Below are positions 1 through 8,294 of a stretch of 37,007 bases of DNA, in pieces (the stretch's first letter is position 1; each line of letters opens with the position of its first letter). Below the pieces are notes generated by a model. That model had not been told where the DNA came from. It did not search any database and saw only the letters and a list, made by a program, of their open reading frames with translations. The stretch lies in contig JAEEKZ010000030.1 in NCBI GenBank assembly GCA_016288635.1, positions 1 through 37,007 of the forward strand. The letters run 5' to 3'. Source of the stretch: Caryophanales bacterium (GTDB lineage Bacteria; Bacillota_I; Bacilli_A; RF39; UBA660). The translations under genes were made by a program, and so were the position numbers.

Positions 1-1
1 A

Positions 2-1780
2 AGAGATAATTTAAAAACGTTAGGAAAATACGGCGAAAAAGTCCCATTTTTACCGATGTCTAAAGAAAATAAAGCATCAGCAAAACTTGGTAATGTTGTA
101 AGAGGAGTAGTTAATGGAACGATATTATTAAAAAATTGTTCTACAGCATTACTACATAGTTTAGCGGGTACATATGTTGTAAGTCCAATTCATCAATTAC
201 TAATTAACTCCGAAAGAAATCATGCCGGTCTTTATAAAAGTAAGCTAACACATAGATATGAAGCAAGAAAAGGATATTTTGAATATCAAATATTAAAAGA
301 ATATGAAGAAGAAAATGAAAGAAGAAGACAAAATAATGAGCCTCTTAAAAAACTGAACTTTTTAAAACTTGCTTTTGTGCCGAGAATTAAATCAATTCTA
401 AAATATAAAGAAGGTAATAAAGCAGTTCTAAACGCAGGTGCCACAGACATCGTTCAATCAGCTCAAATGATAAGACAAGATGCTCAATATAGACAAAACG
501 AACTTGCAAGATTACATCAAGAATTCGACCAAGTATTAAGTGAGATTTTAGAATTAGAAAGATTACATAAAGAAGGCAAACTTAATGAATCATACTATCC
601 GAAATTTGATTTATTATTTGCTAAATTAGCCGAAATTAGAAATAAAGTAAATATAATTAAGCGTACATCACCAAGCATCATTCAAACAGATGCTGTATCG
701 ATGAACATTCATGACAGAGCTAATAAACAAAATATAACCAATGTTGTTACAGGAGTTAAAATTCCAGTTAGAGCAGCAGCAATGCGCTATATAGGTCCTA
801 AAATTAAAAAAGTAATTCAAAAAGCAACAACTAAATCGGTTGAAGTAGAAGAAGAAGTAGTGCGCCAAGGAGAACCAATTTATGAAATAATTAAACCAGA
901 AGTTAGAAAAAAATTAATTTCTGGAGATGGTGGTGCTGTCGATTTATATCAATTTGAAGACAATGGTTTACTTAAAGTATGGGAATCTGTACGAGGTAAA
1001 AGAAAAACTAGAACAATTGGTCAAAATAGTCAAATAGTTTTAAGGGGAGCAGCCATTAAACGTGGCAATCAAGTTATATCAATTGGTGATCAAGCTGATT
1101 TTGTTACGCGAAAGTTGGTTGATAGATATGAAAAAATACAAGGAAACGAAACTATCCTTGATATACTAGCTAAACTTAACGAAATGACTAAAGAGGAGTT
1201 GATAGCTGAAATTAATAATGCTACTGACCCAATGACAAGGCTAAAAGAATTAATGGGCGATGAACTCTATTTATGGGTTTCAAGTTCTAAAAAAGGAACT
1301 CCAGTTGGATGGCACCTTGTATCTAAGCAAGCATATGAATTATTAGAAGGCAGTTCTGAGGAAACAATAGTATCAGAAGGTGTTAAAAAAATTATTGGAT
1401 ATGAAGAGATAGTTGAAACGGTAAAGACAGTAAAAGATATTCCTCTAATTACTGAAGTAACTGCTATTGACCATAGATATGCAATATTACAAAGTCTTCT
1501 AATATTGGGAGGTATAAGCGATTTGAACGACCTATTAAGAAGAACTCGCGATAAAGCCGAAATGATAGGTGAAAAAAGTCTTGATTATCCTCAAAAGGGT
1601 AGAGATAAGTTAAATCCTAATACAGCTACAAAACCACATCAAAGAGACAATAAAGCTCACTTAGGGCAAAGACATTATGATAACGATCAGTTTGGATTTG
1701 AAGGAACGAGAAGAGGCGACCGTGCTTCCGCTTGGAACGAAGCAGGTATGGATACGCCTACACTTGGAGGTAGAAGATAA
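2..1780 (+). CDS. Unknown protein, 5' end outside window
   Basis: The reading frame is open from base 2 with no stop. The first in-frame ATG (56) has no Shine-Dalgarno sequence, so the real start almost certainly lies upstream and this is the last ~592 residues of a longer protein. It is mostly helical and charged, with Glu/Arg/Lys-rich stretches around residues 70-130 (counted from the ATG at 56) that could form coiled coil, and no clear membrane segment. I recognise no family. The C-terminus is polar and basic and ends LGGRR, matching the Arg-ended tails of other unknown proteins in this window. The next gene starts 2 bases after its stop, with its GGAGG ribosome site inside this gene, so the two are probably co-transcribed. 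Confidence 0.75.
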   Translation, partial: RDNLKTLGKYGEKVPFLPMSKENKASAKLGNVVRGVVNGTILLKNCSTALLHSLAGTYVVSPIHQLLINSERNHAGLYKSKLTHRYEARKGYFEYQILKEYEEENERRRQNNEPLKKLNFLKLAFVPRIKSILKYKEGNKAVLNAGATDIVQSAQMIRQDAQYRQNELARLHQEFDQVLSEILELERLHKEGKLNESYYPKFDLLFAKLAEIRNKVNIIKRTSPSIIQTDAVSMNIHDRANKQNITNVVTGVKIPVRAAAMRYIGPKIKKVIQKATTKSVEVEEEVVRQGEPIYEIIKPEVRKKLISGDGGAVDLYQFEDNGLLKVWESVRGKRKTRTIGQNSQIVLRGAAIKRGNQVISIGDQADFVTRKLVDRYEKIQGNETILDILAKLNEMTKEELIAEINNATDPMTRLKELMGDELYLWVSSSKKGTPVGWHLVSKQAYELLEGSSEETIVSEGVKKIIGYEEIVETVKTVKDIPLITEVTAIDHRYAILQSLLILGGISDLNDLLRRTRDKAEMIGEKSLDYPQKGRDKLNPNTATKPHQRDNKAHLGQRHYDNDQFGFEGTRRGDRASAWNEAGMDTPTLGGRR

Positions 1781-1782
1781 AT

Positions 1783-2061
1783 ATGGAAAACAAAATAATA
1801 ATGCCCTTAGTGGATGAAAATGGAAAAACAATTAAATACGAGTTAGTTGATATTAACATATATAAAAATCAGCCATATGCAATTTTCTATCCAACTAATT
1901 CCAAAGATACTGAATTGTTAATATGTCGTGTAGAAGACAATCCAGAAAACAGTGAAGAATCTATCTATACTATTGAAACAGATAAAAAAATAATTGAGGA
2001 ATTATATAATAAATTCAAAATGAAAGCGCCAAGTAATTTTGTGTTTATTGATAAGAAATAA
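1783..2061 (+). CDS. DUF1292 family small protein (YrzB-like)
   Basis: This 92-residue acidic protein begins with the pattern of the DUF1292/YrzB family: a 'VDENGK' turn, a strand with 'YELVDI', then 'YAIFYP', 'LLICRVE' and a C-terminal acidic helix. Family members are small cytoplasmic proteins of unknown role common in Firmicutes. The start is supported by GGAGG at 1766-1770, inside the end of the preceding gene, which implies translational coupling. A strong terminator follows at 2071-2101. The family call is by pattern and fairly likely; no function is known. Confidence 0.75.
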   Translation: MENKIIMPLVDENGKTIKYELVDINIYKNQPYAIFYPTNSKDTELLICRVEDNPENSEESIYTIETDKKIIEELYNKFKMKAPSNFVFIDKK

Positions 2062-2070
2062 TAATCATTT

Positions 2071-2101
2071 AAAAAGGCTAGAATAAAATCTGGCCTTTTT
2101 T
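2071..2101 (+). terminator. Rho-independent terminator
   Basis: Stem GGCTAGA (2076-2082) pairs with TCTGGCC (2089-2095), one G-U pair, six-base loop, preceded by five A and followed by six T. It closes the unit that ends with the DUF1292 gene. Confidence 0.85.
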
Positions 2102-2102
2102 A

Positions 2103-2111
2103 TGGTATAAT
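2103..2111 (+). promoter_or_regulatory. Extended -10 promoter for the PIG-L/ATP-grasp pair
   Basis: TGGTATAAT begins one base after the terminator T-tract and ends 16 bases before the ATG at 2128. No -35 box is obvious; TGn upstream of TATAAT can compensate. Confidence 0.7.
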
Positions 2112-2127
2112 TTAATAAGGTGATTAC

Positions 2128-2811
2128 ATGAAATATTTATTTGTCGTAGCACATCCAGATGATGAAGTATTAGGTGCTGGCGGATTAATCTATAACTTAG
2201 TTCAGAGACATAACGATGTATACCTATGTATTATGTGTGCTGATGCTAGCGCAAGAAGAACAAGTTCAAATCAAATTAGTATTAGACAGCAAACAATCAA
2301 TTGTGCAAATAGTTTAGGAATTCCAGAAAACAATATATCACTTGGTTCATTTCCAAATATTGAAATGAATACTATTCCTCATTTAGAACTTGTTCGTTTT
2401 ATTGAGGGCACCATACTTGATTTTTGTCCAGATGTTGTAGTGACTCATTATAAAAACGATTTAAATAATGATCACAAAATAACAAGTGAATGCTGTGATG
2501 AAGCAATAAGATTATTTCAAAGAAAAGATTCAGTAAAAGAAATAAAGAAATATATGTATATGGAAGTTTTATCCTCAACTGATTGGATAAATAATGATAG
2601 TTTTAGTCCTAATTATTTCTATGAAATAAATAAAGATGGTCTTGATGCAAAAATAAAGGCATTATCATGTTATGATAATGCCCTAAGAGAATATCCTCAC
2701 TCAAGGAGTAAAGAAACAATTGAAGCACTAGCTACATTAAGAGGCAGCCAAGCTAAATTAAATTATGCAGAAGGGTTTATAATCGCCTTTGAAAGAGATA
2801 AAAATGAATGA
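2128..2811 (+). CDS. PIG-L (LmbE-like) family deacetylase
   Basis: The 227-residue product opens with the diagnostic AHPDDE motif (residues 8-13), whose His and Asp bind the catalytic zinc in PIG-L/LmbE/MshB enzymes. A second family motif, with H-x-x-x-D-x-N-x-D-H spacing, lies near residue 112 (VVTHYKNDLNNDH). These enzymes remove an acetyl group from N-acetylglucosamine-type sugars on lipids, thiols or antibiotics; the substrate here cannot be read from sequence. No signal peptide, so it is cytoplasmic. The Shine-Dalgarno site is AAGGTGAT. The TGA stop overlaps the start of the downstream ATP-grasp gene, so the two are translationally coupled and likely act on one pathway. Confidence 0.9.
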   Translation: MKYLFVVAHPDDEVLGAGGLIYNLVQRHNDVYLCIMCADASARRTSSNQISIRQQTINCANSLGIPENNISLGSFPNIEMNTIPHLELVRFIEGTILDFCPDVVVTHYKNDLNNDHKITSECCDEAIRLFQRKDSVKEIKKYMYMEVLSSTDWINNDSFSPNYFYEINKDGLDAKIKALSCYDNALREYPHSRSKETIEALATLRGSQAKLNYAEGFIIAFERDKNE

Positions 2812-3853
2812 TATAAGAATACTTGTAACAGGCGTTGGTGCTATTGTAGCACCAAGTATAATTAAAAATTATAAAGTAGTTACAGAAAGAAATATTTATG
2901 TAGTTGGTGTCGATATAAAATCATATGTTAATAATAAATATGTCGATAAATATTATCAATATAAAAAACCAACGGATAATGACTACATAGAAGTATTATT
3001 AGATATCTGTAAAAAAGAAAATATTCAATTTATTATTCCACTAGTGGACAGTGAATTATTCATTCTTGCAAAAAACAAACAATTATTTAAAGAAAATGGT
3101 ATTACTATATGTGTAAATGATCCCGATACAATAGAACTTGTACAAAACAAATATAGATTATATAAATATTTAGAAAAATATAATCTAGCTGTACCAGAAA
3201 GCTACACCTTTAGTTCACTAGAGGAATTCCTAGATGATTCCAAATTACTTGGATACCCAAATAAACCTATAGCATATAAACCTGTAATTTCTAGTGGTAG
3301 TAGAGGTTTTAGAATAATTGATGAAAATATTAACTATGAAGATTATCTATTTAATCAAAAACCAGATTCAAAATATATTAATATAGATTTCTTCACTGAA
3401 TCAATTAAAAAATGTAATAGAATTCCTAAAATGATGTTAATGGAATATGTTGAAGGAGATCTATACAATGTTAATGTGTTAGCTAAAAATGGAGAAACTA
3501 TATATGCTGTTGCTGGTAAAGTACAAGACTTTGCAATAGGTAATACTACAAAATGTCAAATAGAGAATAATTCTGAAATAACAGACTTTTGTAAAAAAAT
3601 AGCAAGTTTATTAAAGTTAAATGGAAATATAGGATTTGAAGTTGCGTACACTAAAGACAAGATATTAAAGTTAATAGAAATAAATATAAGAGTTCAAGGT
3701 CAAATATATTCTTCAACTCTTGCAGGTATTAATTTCCCATATCTAGAATTAAAATTATATTTAGATGAAAATTTGCCTAAAAACATAAAAGTAAAAGAAA
3801 TATGTATGGGCAGGTATTTTGAAGATGTTTTACTAGATAGAGACAAGCAATAA
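2804..3853 (+). CDS. ATP-grasp family ligase (carbamoyl-phosphate-synthase-like)
   Basis: The N-terminus (ILVTGVGAIVAPSI) is the nucleotide-fold pre-ATP-grasp domain seen in CarB/PylC-like ligases. The middle has the strand KPIAYKPVISSGSRG typical of the ATP-binding loop, then MLMEYVEGDLYNV, and the C-terminal KLIEINIRVQGQ carries the Glu-x-Asn metal/ATP-binding pair. Such enzymes couple ATP hydrolysis to joining a carboxylate to an amine. I chose the ATG at 2804, which overlaps the preceding stop by 8 bases and has GAAAGAGA upstream; a TTG at 2789 is open in frame but less likely. Pairing with a PIG-L deacetylase suggests a free amine made by one is ligated by the other; that link is inference. 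Confidence 0.85.
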   Translation: MNDIRILVTGVGAIVAPSIIKNYKVVTERNIYVVGVDIKSYVNNKYVDKYYQYKKPTDNDYIEVLLDICKKENIQFIIPLVDSELFILAKNKQLFKENGITICVNDPDTIELVQNKYRLYKYLEKYNLAVPESYTFSSLEEFLDDSKLLGYPNKPIAYKPVISSGSRGFRIIDENINYEDYLFNQKPDSKYINIDFFTESIKKCNRIPKMMLMEYVEGDLYNVNVLAKNGETIYAVAGKVQDFAIGNTTKCQIENNSEITDFCKKIASLLKLNGNIGFEVAYTKDKILKLIEINIRVQGQIYSSTLAGINFPYLELKLYLDENLPKNIKVKEICMGRYFEDVLLDRDKQ

Positions 3854-3877
3854 AGGCTAGATTTTTTCTAGTCTTTT
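3852..3877 (+). terminator. Rho-independent terminator (CTAG type)
   Basis: AAAGGCTAGA pairs with TCTAGTCTTT across a five-T loop, overlapping the stop codon of the ATP-grasp gene. Confidence 0.85.
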
Positions 3878-3883
3878 ATATTT

Positions 3884-3889
3884 TATAAT
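3884..3889 (+). promoter_or_regulatory. -10 box for the zinc-ribbon gene
   Basis: TATAAT lies just after the terminator and 26 bases before the ATG at 3916. No TG extension and no clear -35 box. Confidence 0.45.
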
Positions 3890-3915
3890 TATTTGATAGA
3901 ATTATTAATAGAAAG

Positions 3916-5187
3916 ATGGTAGATAATATGGAAGTATGTTGTCGTAACTGTGGGGGTAAAGTTGTATTTATTCCCGAAAGAAACAAATGCTATTGCGAAT
4001 ACTGTAGAAAAGAATCAAATATAGGTGATCTAAGAATAAATCATAACCTTAAAAGTAATCGAAATGTATGTACTGACTGTGGTGCAGAATTGATAACTGA
4101 AAAGAATACTCTAATTACAAAATGCGCATACTGCGGAAGTCATCAAATAATTGCAACACCATTTAATGGGAAATTTCAACCAGATCTAATAATACCATTT
4201 AACTACGGAATAAATTCATTCCTAGAAAAATTAAAAAATTTTGCTGAATATAAAGAATTTAGCCCTAATGATTTTATAGATAAAATTGAAATACAAGATT
4301 TAAAAGGAATATATATTCCATTTAGAAAAAGCGAATTATATGTTAAAAATGATATAAGAGGGGAATTAGTCTGTGAACAGTCTGATGAAAAATTCGAATA
4401 TCATAAGCCAACATATTTTGAATGTAATTGTGAATACAATGGAGAAATAGTATATGATGTATCCAAAAATGTAGAAAATCTTGATGCTAAATCAATCGGT
4501 CCATTTGATCTAACGGAAGCAGTCAAATTTACTCCAGCATATTTGTGTAATTTCTCAGCCCAACCAGGTGATGATGACATAGATGAAGTAATGTCTAGTG
4601 AAATCGCGGCAGAAACAAAAAGAGTATTAAATAATAGACTTCCAAATTTTACTTTTAACGCTGGCACAATAGATACAAACTACGCTATAAAAAATGAAGA
4701 AAATATTCTAGTTCCCATATGGTATTTTGATTTTAAATACAAAAAAGAAAGCTATAGCTGTATAATGAATGGTCAAACCGGAAAAGTAATAGGAAATATG
4801 CCGATAAGTAAAATGAAACTATGGAAAAAAACTGAAAATGATTCGACACCATTAGCTATTTCCTTTTTTGGTATGTTTGCAATATATCAACTTACATTTA
4901 ACATTTATGCAGGATTAGCTGCATTCTTGTTTTTTGAAATAGTAATGCATCTAGATTTAAAAGGTGTTGCAAAATCATATGCATCTCGAAATTCCAATTA
5001 TAGTAGTAGAAATCTAAATTCCAAAGCTACCGTTAAGAAATATATATATAATTACATTAATACATATGATGAATATCATGAAAAATATAAAGATGATAAA
5101 TTAGATGATTTAACCATGACTGTCAGTGATGGAGAAAAAATCACATATCAAAATAAAAAAGACAAAGTATATGATATAAAAAAATAA
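3916..5187 (+). CDS. TFIIB-type zinc-ribbon membrane protein
   Basis: The 423-residue protein has two Cys4 zinc ribbons at the N-terminus: CxxC pairs in CRNCG/CEYCR and again in CTDCG/CAYCG. A long soluble beta-rich middle follows, then a hydrophobic hairpin around residues 313-340 (LAISFFGMFAIYQL and AGLAAFLFFEIVM) and a charged C-terminal tail. The architecture matches Firmicutes proteins annotated only as 'zinc ribbon-containing' with no known function. An in-frame ATG at 3928 has better spacing from the A/G-rich stretch GAAAGATGG than the ATG at 3916, so the first four residues are uncertain. It is a single-gene unit between terminators. Confidence 0.75.
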   Translation: MVDNMEVCCRNCGGKVVFIPERNKCYCEYCRKESNIGDLRINHNLKSNRNVCTDCGAELITEKNTLITKCAYCGSHQIIATPFNGKFQPDLIIPFNYGINSFLEKLKNFAEYKEFSPNDFIDKIEIQDLKGIYIPFRKSELYVKNDIRGELVCEQSDEKFEYHKPTYFECNCEYNGEIVYDVSKNVENLDAKSIGPFDLTEAVKFTPAYLCNFSAQPGDDDIDEVMSSEIAAETKRVLNNRLPNFTFNAGTIDTNYAIKNEENILVPIWYFDFKYKKESYSCIMNGQTGKVIGNMPISKMKLWKKTENDSTPLAISFFGMFAIYQLTFNIYAGLAAFLFFEIVMHLDLKGVAKSYASRNSNYSSRNLNSKATVKKYIYNYINTYDEYHEKYKDDKLDDLTMTVSDGEKITYQNKKDKVYDIKK

Positions 5188-5210
5188 AAGACTAGAAATA
5201 GTCTTTTTTT
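5186..5210 (+). terminator. Rho-independent terminator with GAAA loop
   Basis: AAAGACTA pairs with TAGTCTTT across a GAAA tetraloop, then seven T. It directly follows the stop codon. Confidence 0.85.
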
Positions 5211-5232
5211 GAGGAAATAAAAAGAAAAAATA

Positions 5233-5261
5233 TTGAAATAATAATCCATAAATAGTAAAAT
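5233..5261 (+). promoter_or_regulatory. Sigma-A-type promoter for the surface-protein operon
   Basis: TTGAAA (5233-5238), 17-base spacer, TAAAAT (5256-5261). It sits 24 bases upstream of the preferred start at 5286. Confidence 0.6.
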
Positions 5262-5285
5262 AAAAAAAGTGTTAGGATGATAAAT

Positions 5286-6437
5286 ATGCTAGAAAGATTG
5301 AAAAACGATAATATTATACAAATTATATTAGAATTATGTGCAGCAATAACTCTAATAGTAATAGCTCTTGTATTTATGAACGCAAAAACATATTTATATG
5401 ATCAACATCGTGAATTATCATTACTATATAAAAGAATAAATAAAAGTAATGATGAATTAATTTTTAAGGGAAATCCAGAAAACAACTATATAAAATACAA
5501 TAATTTACTATGGCGTATAGTTAGAATTAATAAAGATGGAACTATGGTATTAATAATTAATAAGCCTATTAATATACTTCCATGGGAATATGGAAATGAT
5601 TTTAATATCATTAAATACCTAAATAGTGATTTTCTAAAAGAATTAGATAAGTCAAAATTAGTAAGAAATAATTTATGTAGCGATAAAATAACGGATATTA
5701 ATAATGTAACTTGTAAAAAAATAAGTAATGAATTTGTTTCATTACTTGATGTCAGTAGTTACGTTCAGTCAATTGATAATACAAGTTATATTAGTGGTGA
5801 AAATGAATTTATATGGCTACAAAATAGCTATTCTGATAGCGAATATTATCACACAAATGGTTCTAAATTAAGTTATAGTACAAACTCAAACTTTTATAGC
5901 ATCAAACCGGTAGTAACATTAAAGAGTGATTTATTATATGAAGGTGGAAACGGAACAATTAATGATCCATATGAAATTAAGTGTGATAAATTAACAATAG
6001 GAAGCAATGTAATAATTGGTAATGATAAATACACAGTAATTAGTACAAAAGATAATATCAAGTTATTAGCAAATAATAATATAGATAATATTAGATATGA
6101 TGATATTATTGATTATTTAAATATGGATTATTATAATAATTTATCATATAATAATTATCTAATCGATAGCAAATGTGAAAAAGTATCATTAAATGAAAAT
6201 AAGATTAGTAAAGAAACAAATATTAATAAAATATGTGTGCCAAATATCTATGATTTAAAGGTAAGCAATATTAAAGATGGCTATATGTTAAGTAATATAG
6301 ATAATTATTACTTAGTGTATGATGAAGAAATCATATATGGCACAAAAGAAGTTACACATAATATTTACCCAATAATAACGATAAATAAAAATAGTAAATT
6401 AAAATATGAAAATGGTAATTATACTATCAAAAAATAA
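5286..6437 (+). CDS. Membrane-anchored surface protein with repeated beta domain
   Basis: One N-terminal hydrophobic helix (about residues 14-36, IILELCAAITLIVIALVFM) is followed by a Lys/Asn/Ile/Tyr-rich extracellular part of about 340 residues. Two related modules are visible: 'YIKYNNLLWRIVRINKDGTMVLI' style at the front and 'VIIGNDKYTVISTKDNIKLLA' style further on, separated by KPVVTLKSDLLYEGG then GTINDPYEI. That 'P-V-V/I-x-L-K-S ... G-G-x-G-T-x-x-D-P-Y' block is a pattern I associate with surface proteins of uncultured gut Firmicutes; function unknown. I prefer ATG 5286, six bases after AGGATG; ATG 5277 lies within that site. It is followed after 18 bases by the NAGPA gene, with no terminator between. 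Confidence 0.65.
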   Translation: MLERLKNDNIIQIILELCAAITLIVIALVFMNAKTYLYDQHRELSLLYKRINKSNDELIFKGNPENNYIKYNNLLWRIVRINKDGTMVLIINKPINILPWEYGNDFNIIKYLNSDFLKELDKSKLVRNNLCSDKITDINNVTCKKISNEFVSLLDVSSYVQSIDNTSYISGENEFIWLQNSYSDSEYYHTNGSKLSYSTNSNFYSIKPVVTLKSDLLYEGGNGTINDPYEIKCDKLTIGSNVIIGNDKYTVISTKDNIKLLANNNIDNIRYDDIIDYLNMDYYNNLSYNNYLIDSKCEKVSLNENKISKETNINKICVPNIYDLKVSNIKDGYMLSNIDNYYLVYDEEIIYGTKEVTHNIYPIITINKNSKLKYENGNYTIKK

Positions 6438-6455
6438 TTAGAGTGGAGGATATCG

Positions 6456-7418
6456 ATGAATTTATTCAAAAAAATGTTATTTGGTTTTGTTATAATTGCC
6501 TTTTTATTTCTTGAATTCATATATTATTCAGAAAATGAAGTTAGTAAAAACATATCTAACGCATTAGTACTAAATAGGTTAGTTGCCAATGCTAAAAATG
6601 AAGCATCTCATATCACAAAGATTGATGAAAATTATTTTATGCAAACAACAAAAACAATTAAAACAGATAATCAATATGAAAATGATATTCTTAATAGGGA
6701 TAATAACGAAATATATAAATTAATAGAACTAAAGATTGATAAAGTAGACGCATTCCTTCTAGTAGTTTATGATCCATCAAAAGTAAAGATGATGGCTTGT
6801 AAAGCCTTCAAAACAAAAAATAATACAGGTAAAGAAAGAGTTCTATCAATGGTTAAAAGATATGGCGCTCTAGCAGGTGTTAATGGCGGCGGATTCTTTG
6901 ATGACGGTAAAGAAGCAAAAGATACGCCAATAGGATATGTAATAAAAGATGGCAAAATAATATGGGATTACAAATATAAAAGAAAAGGATTAATAATTGG
7001 ATTTAGTAATGATAATAAACTCATGATGCTTGAACATGTTACAGGAAAAGAAGCAATTGAAGCAGGAATGAGAGATGGATTAGAATTTGGACCTATCATA
7101 ATAAAAGATGGAGAAATCACTAAAGGAATAAGAGACGAAAGATTTAAAGATAAAGCATCAAGACTTATTATTGCCCAAAGAGAAGATGGTATTGTTTTAT
7201 TCTTAGCTACTAACGGAGGAACTGTTGGTGGGGCTAAGATAGAAAGTATAATTGATGTATTACTAAACTATGGTGCTATTAACGCTGCAAATTTAGATGG
7301 TGGTGCAAGTACCCAAATGGTCGTAAATGGAGAACTTATAACAAGTGTTAAAAATGCTTATGGTCGTCCAGTTAAAGAAGGTAGAATGGTAGTTGACGGA
7401 TGGGGAATATTCCCATAA
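6456..7418 (+). CDS. Phosphodiester glycosidase family (NAGPA-like) protein, membrane anchored
   Basis: An N-terminal hydrophobic helix (residues 6-24) anchors or exports the protein; the rest is a NAGPA/DUF2233 domain: AGVNGGGFF, the FGPIIIKDGE segment, and NLDGGASTQMVVNGE near the C-terminus. In this family these Gly/Asp/Asn motifs form the active site that cleaves sugar-1-phosphodiester bonds; bacterial members act outside the membrane, often on surface glycopolymers. It has a strong GTGGAGG ribosome site and is the second gene of a two-gene operon with the surface protein upstream, consistent with a cell-surface role. Confidence 0.88.
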   Translation: MNLFKKMLFGFVIIAFLFLEFIYYSENEVSKNISNALVLNRLVANAKNEASHITKIDENYFMQTTKTIKTDNQYENDILNRDNNEIYKLIELKIDKVDAFLLVVYDPSKVKMMACKAFKTKNNTGKERVLSMVKRYGALAGVNGGGFFDDGKEAKDTPIGYVIKDGKIIWDYKYKRKGLIIGFSNDNKLMMLEHVTGKEAIEAGMRDGLEFGPIIIKDGEITKGIRDERFKDKASRLIIAQREDGIVLFLATNGGTVGGAKIESIIDVLLNYGAINAANLDGGASTQMVVNGELITSVKNAYGRPVKEGRMVVDGWGIFP

Positions 7419-7431
7419 TAAATAAATTATA

Positions 7432-7458
7432 AAAGATTAGGTAAAACTAATCTTTTTT
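7432..7458 (+). terminator. Rho-independent terminator
   Basis: AAAGATTAG pairs with CTAATCTTT across a six-base loop, followed by a T run. Confidence 0.85.
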
Positions 7459-7466
7459 GTTATAAT
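7458..7466 (+). promoter_or_regulatory. Extended -10 promoter for the lipoprotein gene
   Basis: TGTTATAAT starts at the last T of the terminator tract, so terminator and promoter abut. Confidence 0.7.
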
Positions 7467-7485
7467 AGATTTGGAGGAAAGATAA

Positions 7486-8193
7486 ATGAAAAAAATAATA
7501 ACAACTTTATTAGCCATATTATTACTCTTTACGGTTACAGCCTGTGGCCCCGAAAAAAACAATGAGAATAATGGTAAACAACAAGAAAACCAAGAAGTAA
7601 ATAACAACACATCAGAAAATAAACAAGAAGAGCAAAAACCAGAACCAGAAAAACAAAATGAAACTCAAATTGATGACGAAATAATTGATTTTGAAGATGA
7701 AGATAACCAAGGATATGAAAATGGTAATACTATTATAGAGGAAGTAATTAATTGTGACGGATGTGTGTATGCATATTTTAGTGAAGAAGGAGATAATGCA
7801 AAAACATTAGGCTCAACTTTATCTACTAACGAATACACAACAGACATTAATAATCTAAAGACATCAGGAGGAAAACAAAGACACAATTTCTTTGGATTGG
7901 TTCTATCTGGTAATACAATTTCAAAAGCTTACGCATGCATACTAAAGGATAATAAAATATATTGTATTGAAGGATCCACAAATGGAGCTTATCATAACAG
8001 TAATATCGCAATATTAAACAAAATATTTACAGGTAGTCAATGTAGAACAATATCTGATGGTAACACATATACATGCACAGATGGCTCCTATAATGGAGAC
8101 TCAAAAACATCAGGATATACAAGTATGCATTATGAAACAAGCTGTGTAATATATGGAGCTAATTCAAATACAGGAAAGTTAATTTGTCATTAA
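7486..8193 (+). CDS. Lipoprotein with Glu/Asn-rich stalk and pilin-like Cys-containing head
   Basis: The N-terminus is a lipoprotein signal: MKK, a hydrophobic core, then a lipobox TVTAC with the lipid-accepting Cys at residue 20. Residues ~24-85 are a low-complexity Asn/Gln/Glu/Lys linker that would hold the head off the membrane. The C-terminal ~150 residues contain several Cys (GCVYAYF, YACILKDNKIYC, CRTISDGNTYTC, TSCVIYG, LICH), probably disulfide-bonded outside the cell. The pattern 'VYAYF ... Y-T-T-D ... AYAC ... YCIEG-T/S' resembles heads of type IV-pilin-like proteins of gut Firmicutes, but here on a lipid anchor; that similarity is my impression, not a search result. GGAGG ribosome site 10 bases upstream. 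Confidence 0.8.
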   Translation: MKKIITTLLAILLLFTVTACGPEKNNENNGKQQENQEVNNNTSENKQEEQKPEPEKQNETQIDDEIIDFEDEDNQGYENGNTIIEEVINCDGCVYAYFSEEGDNAKTLGSTLSTNEYTTDINNLKTSGGKQRHNFFGLVLSGNTISKAYACILKDNKIYCIEGSTNGAYHNSNIAILNKIFTGSQCRTISDGNTYTCTDGSYNGDSKTSGYTSMHYETSCVIYGANSNTGKLICH

Positions 8194-8197
8194 ATAT

Positions 8198-8220
8198 AAA
8201 GAGAATTTATTCTCTTTTTT
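8198..8220 (+). terminator. Rho-independent terminator
   Basis: AAAGAGAAT and ATTCTCTTT form the hairpin, followed by T residues. Confidence 0.8.
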
Positions 8221-8252
8221 CATGAATAAATTTAAAAGAAAATAAAATAATA

Positions 8253-8261
8253 TGGTATAAT
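8253..8261 (+). promoter_or_regulatory. Extended -10 promoter for thyX
   Basis: TGGTATAAT lies 33 bases before the ATG at 8295. Confidence 0.7.
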
Positions 8262-8294
8262 TTATATGACATATAATATGAGGAGGAAAGATAT

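Noticed and set aside
668-868. Minus-strand open frame of 66 codons, and similar ones opposite most genes
   Set aside because: They lie wholly inside longer plus-strand genes, have no ribosome sites, and their composition reflects the complement of Lys/Glu-rich coding DNA.
2809-2811. Possible TGA recoding (mollicute-type code)
   Set aside because: Trp is always TGG in the recognisable proteins and TGA ends the PIG-L gene at a sensible place, with the next gene overlapping it.
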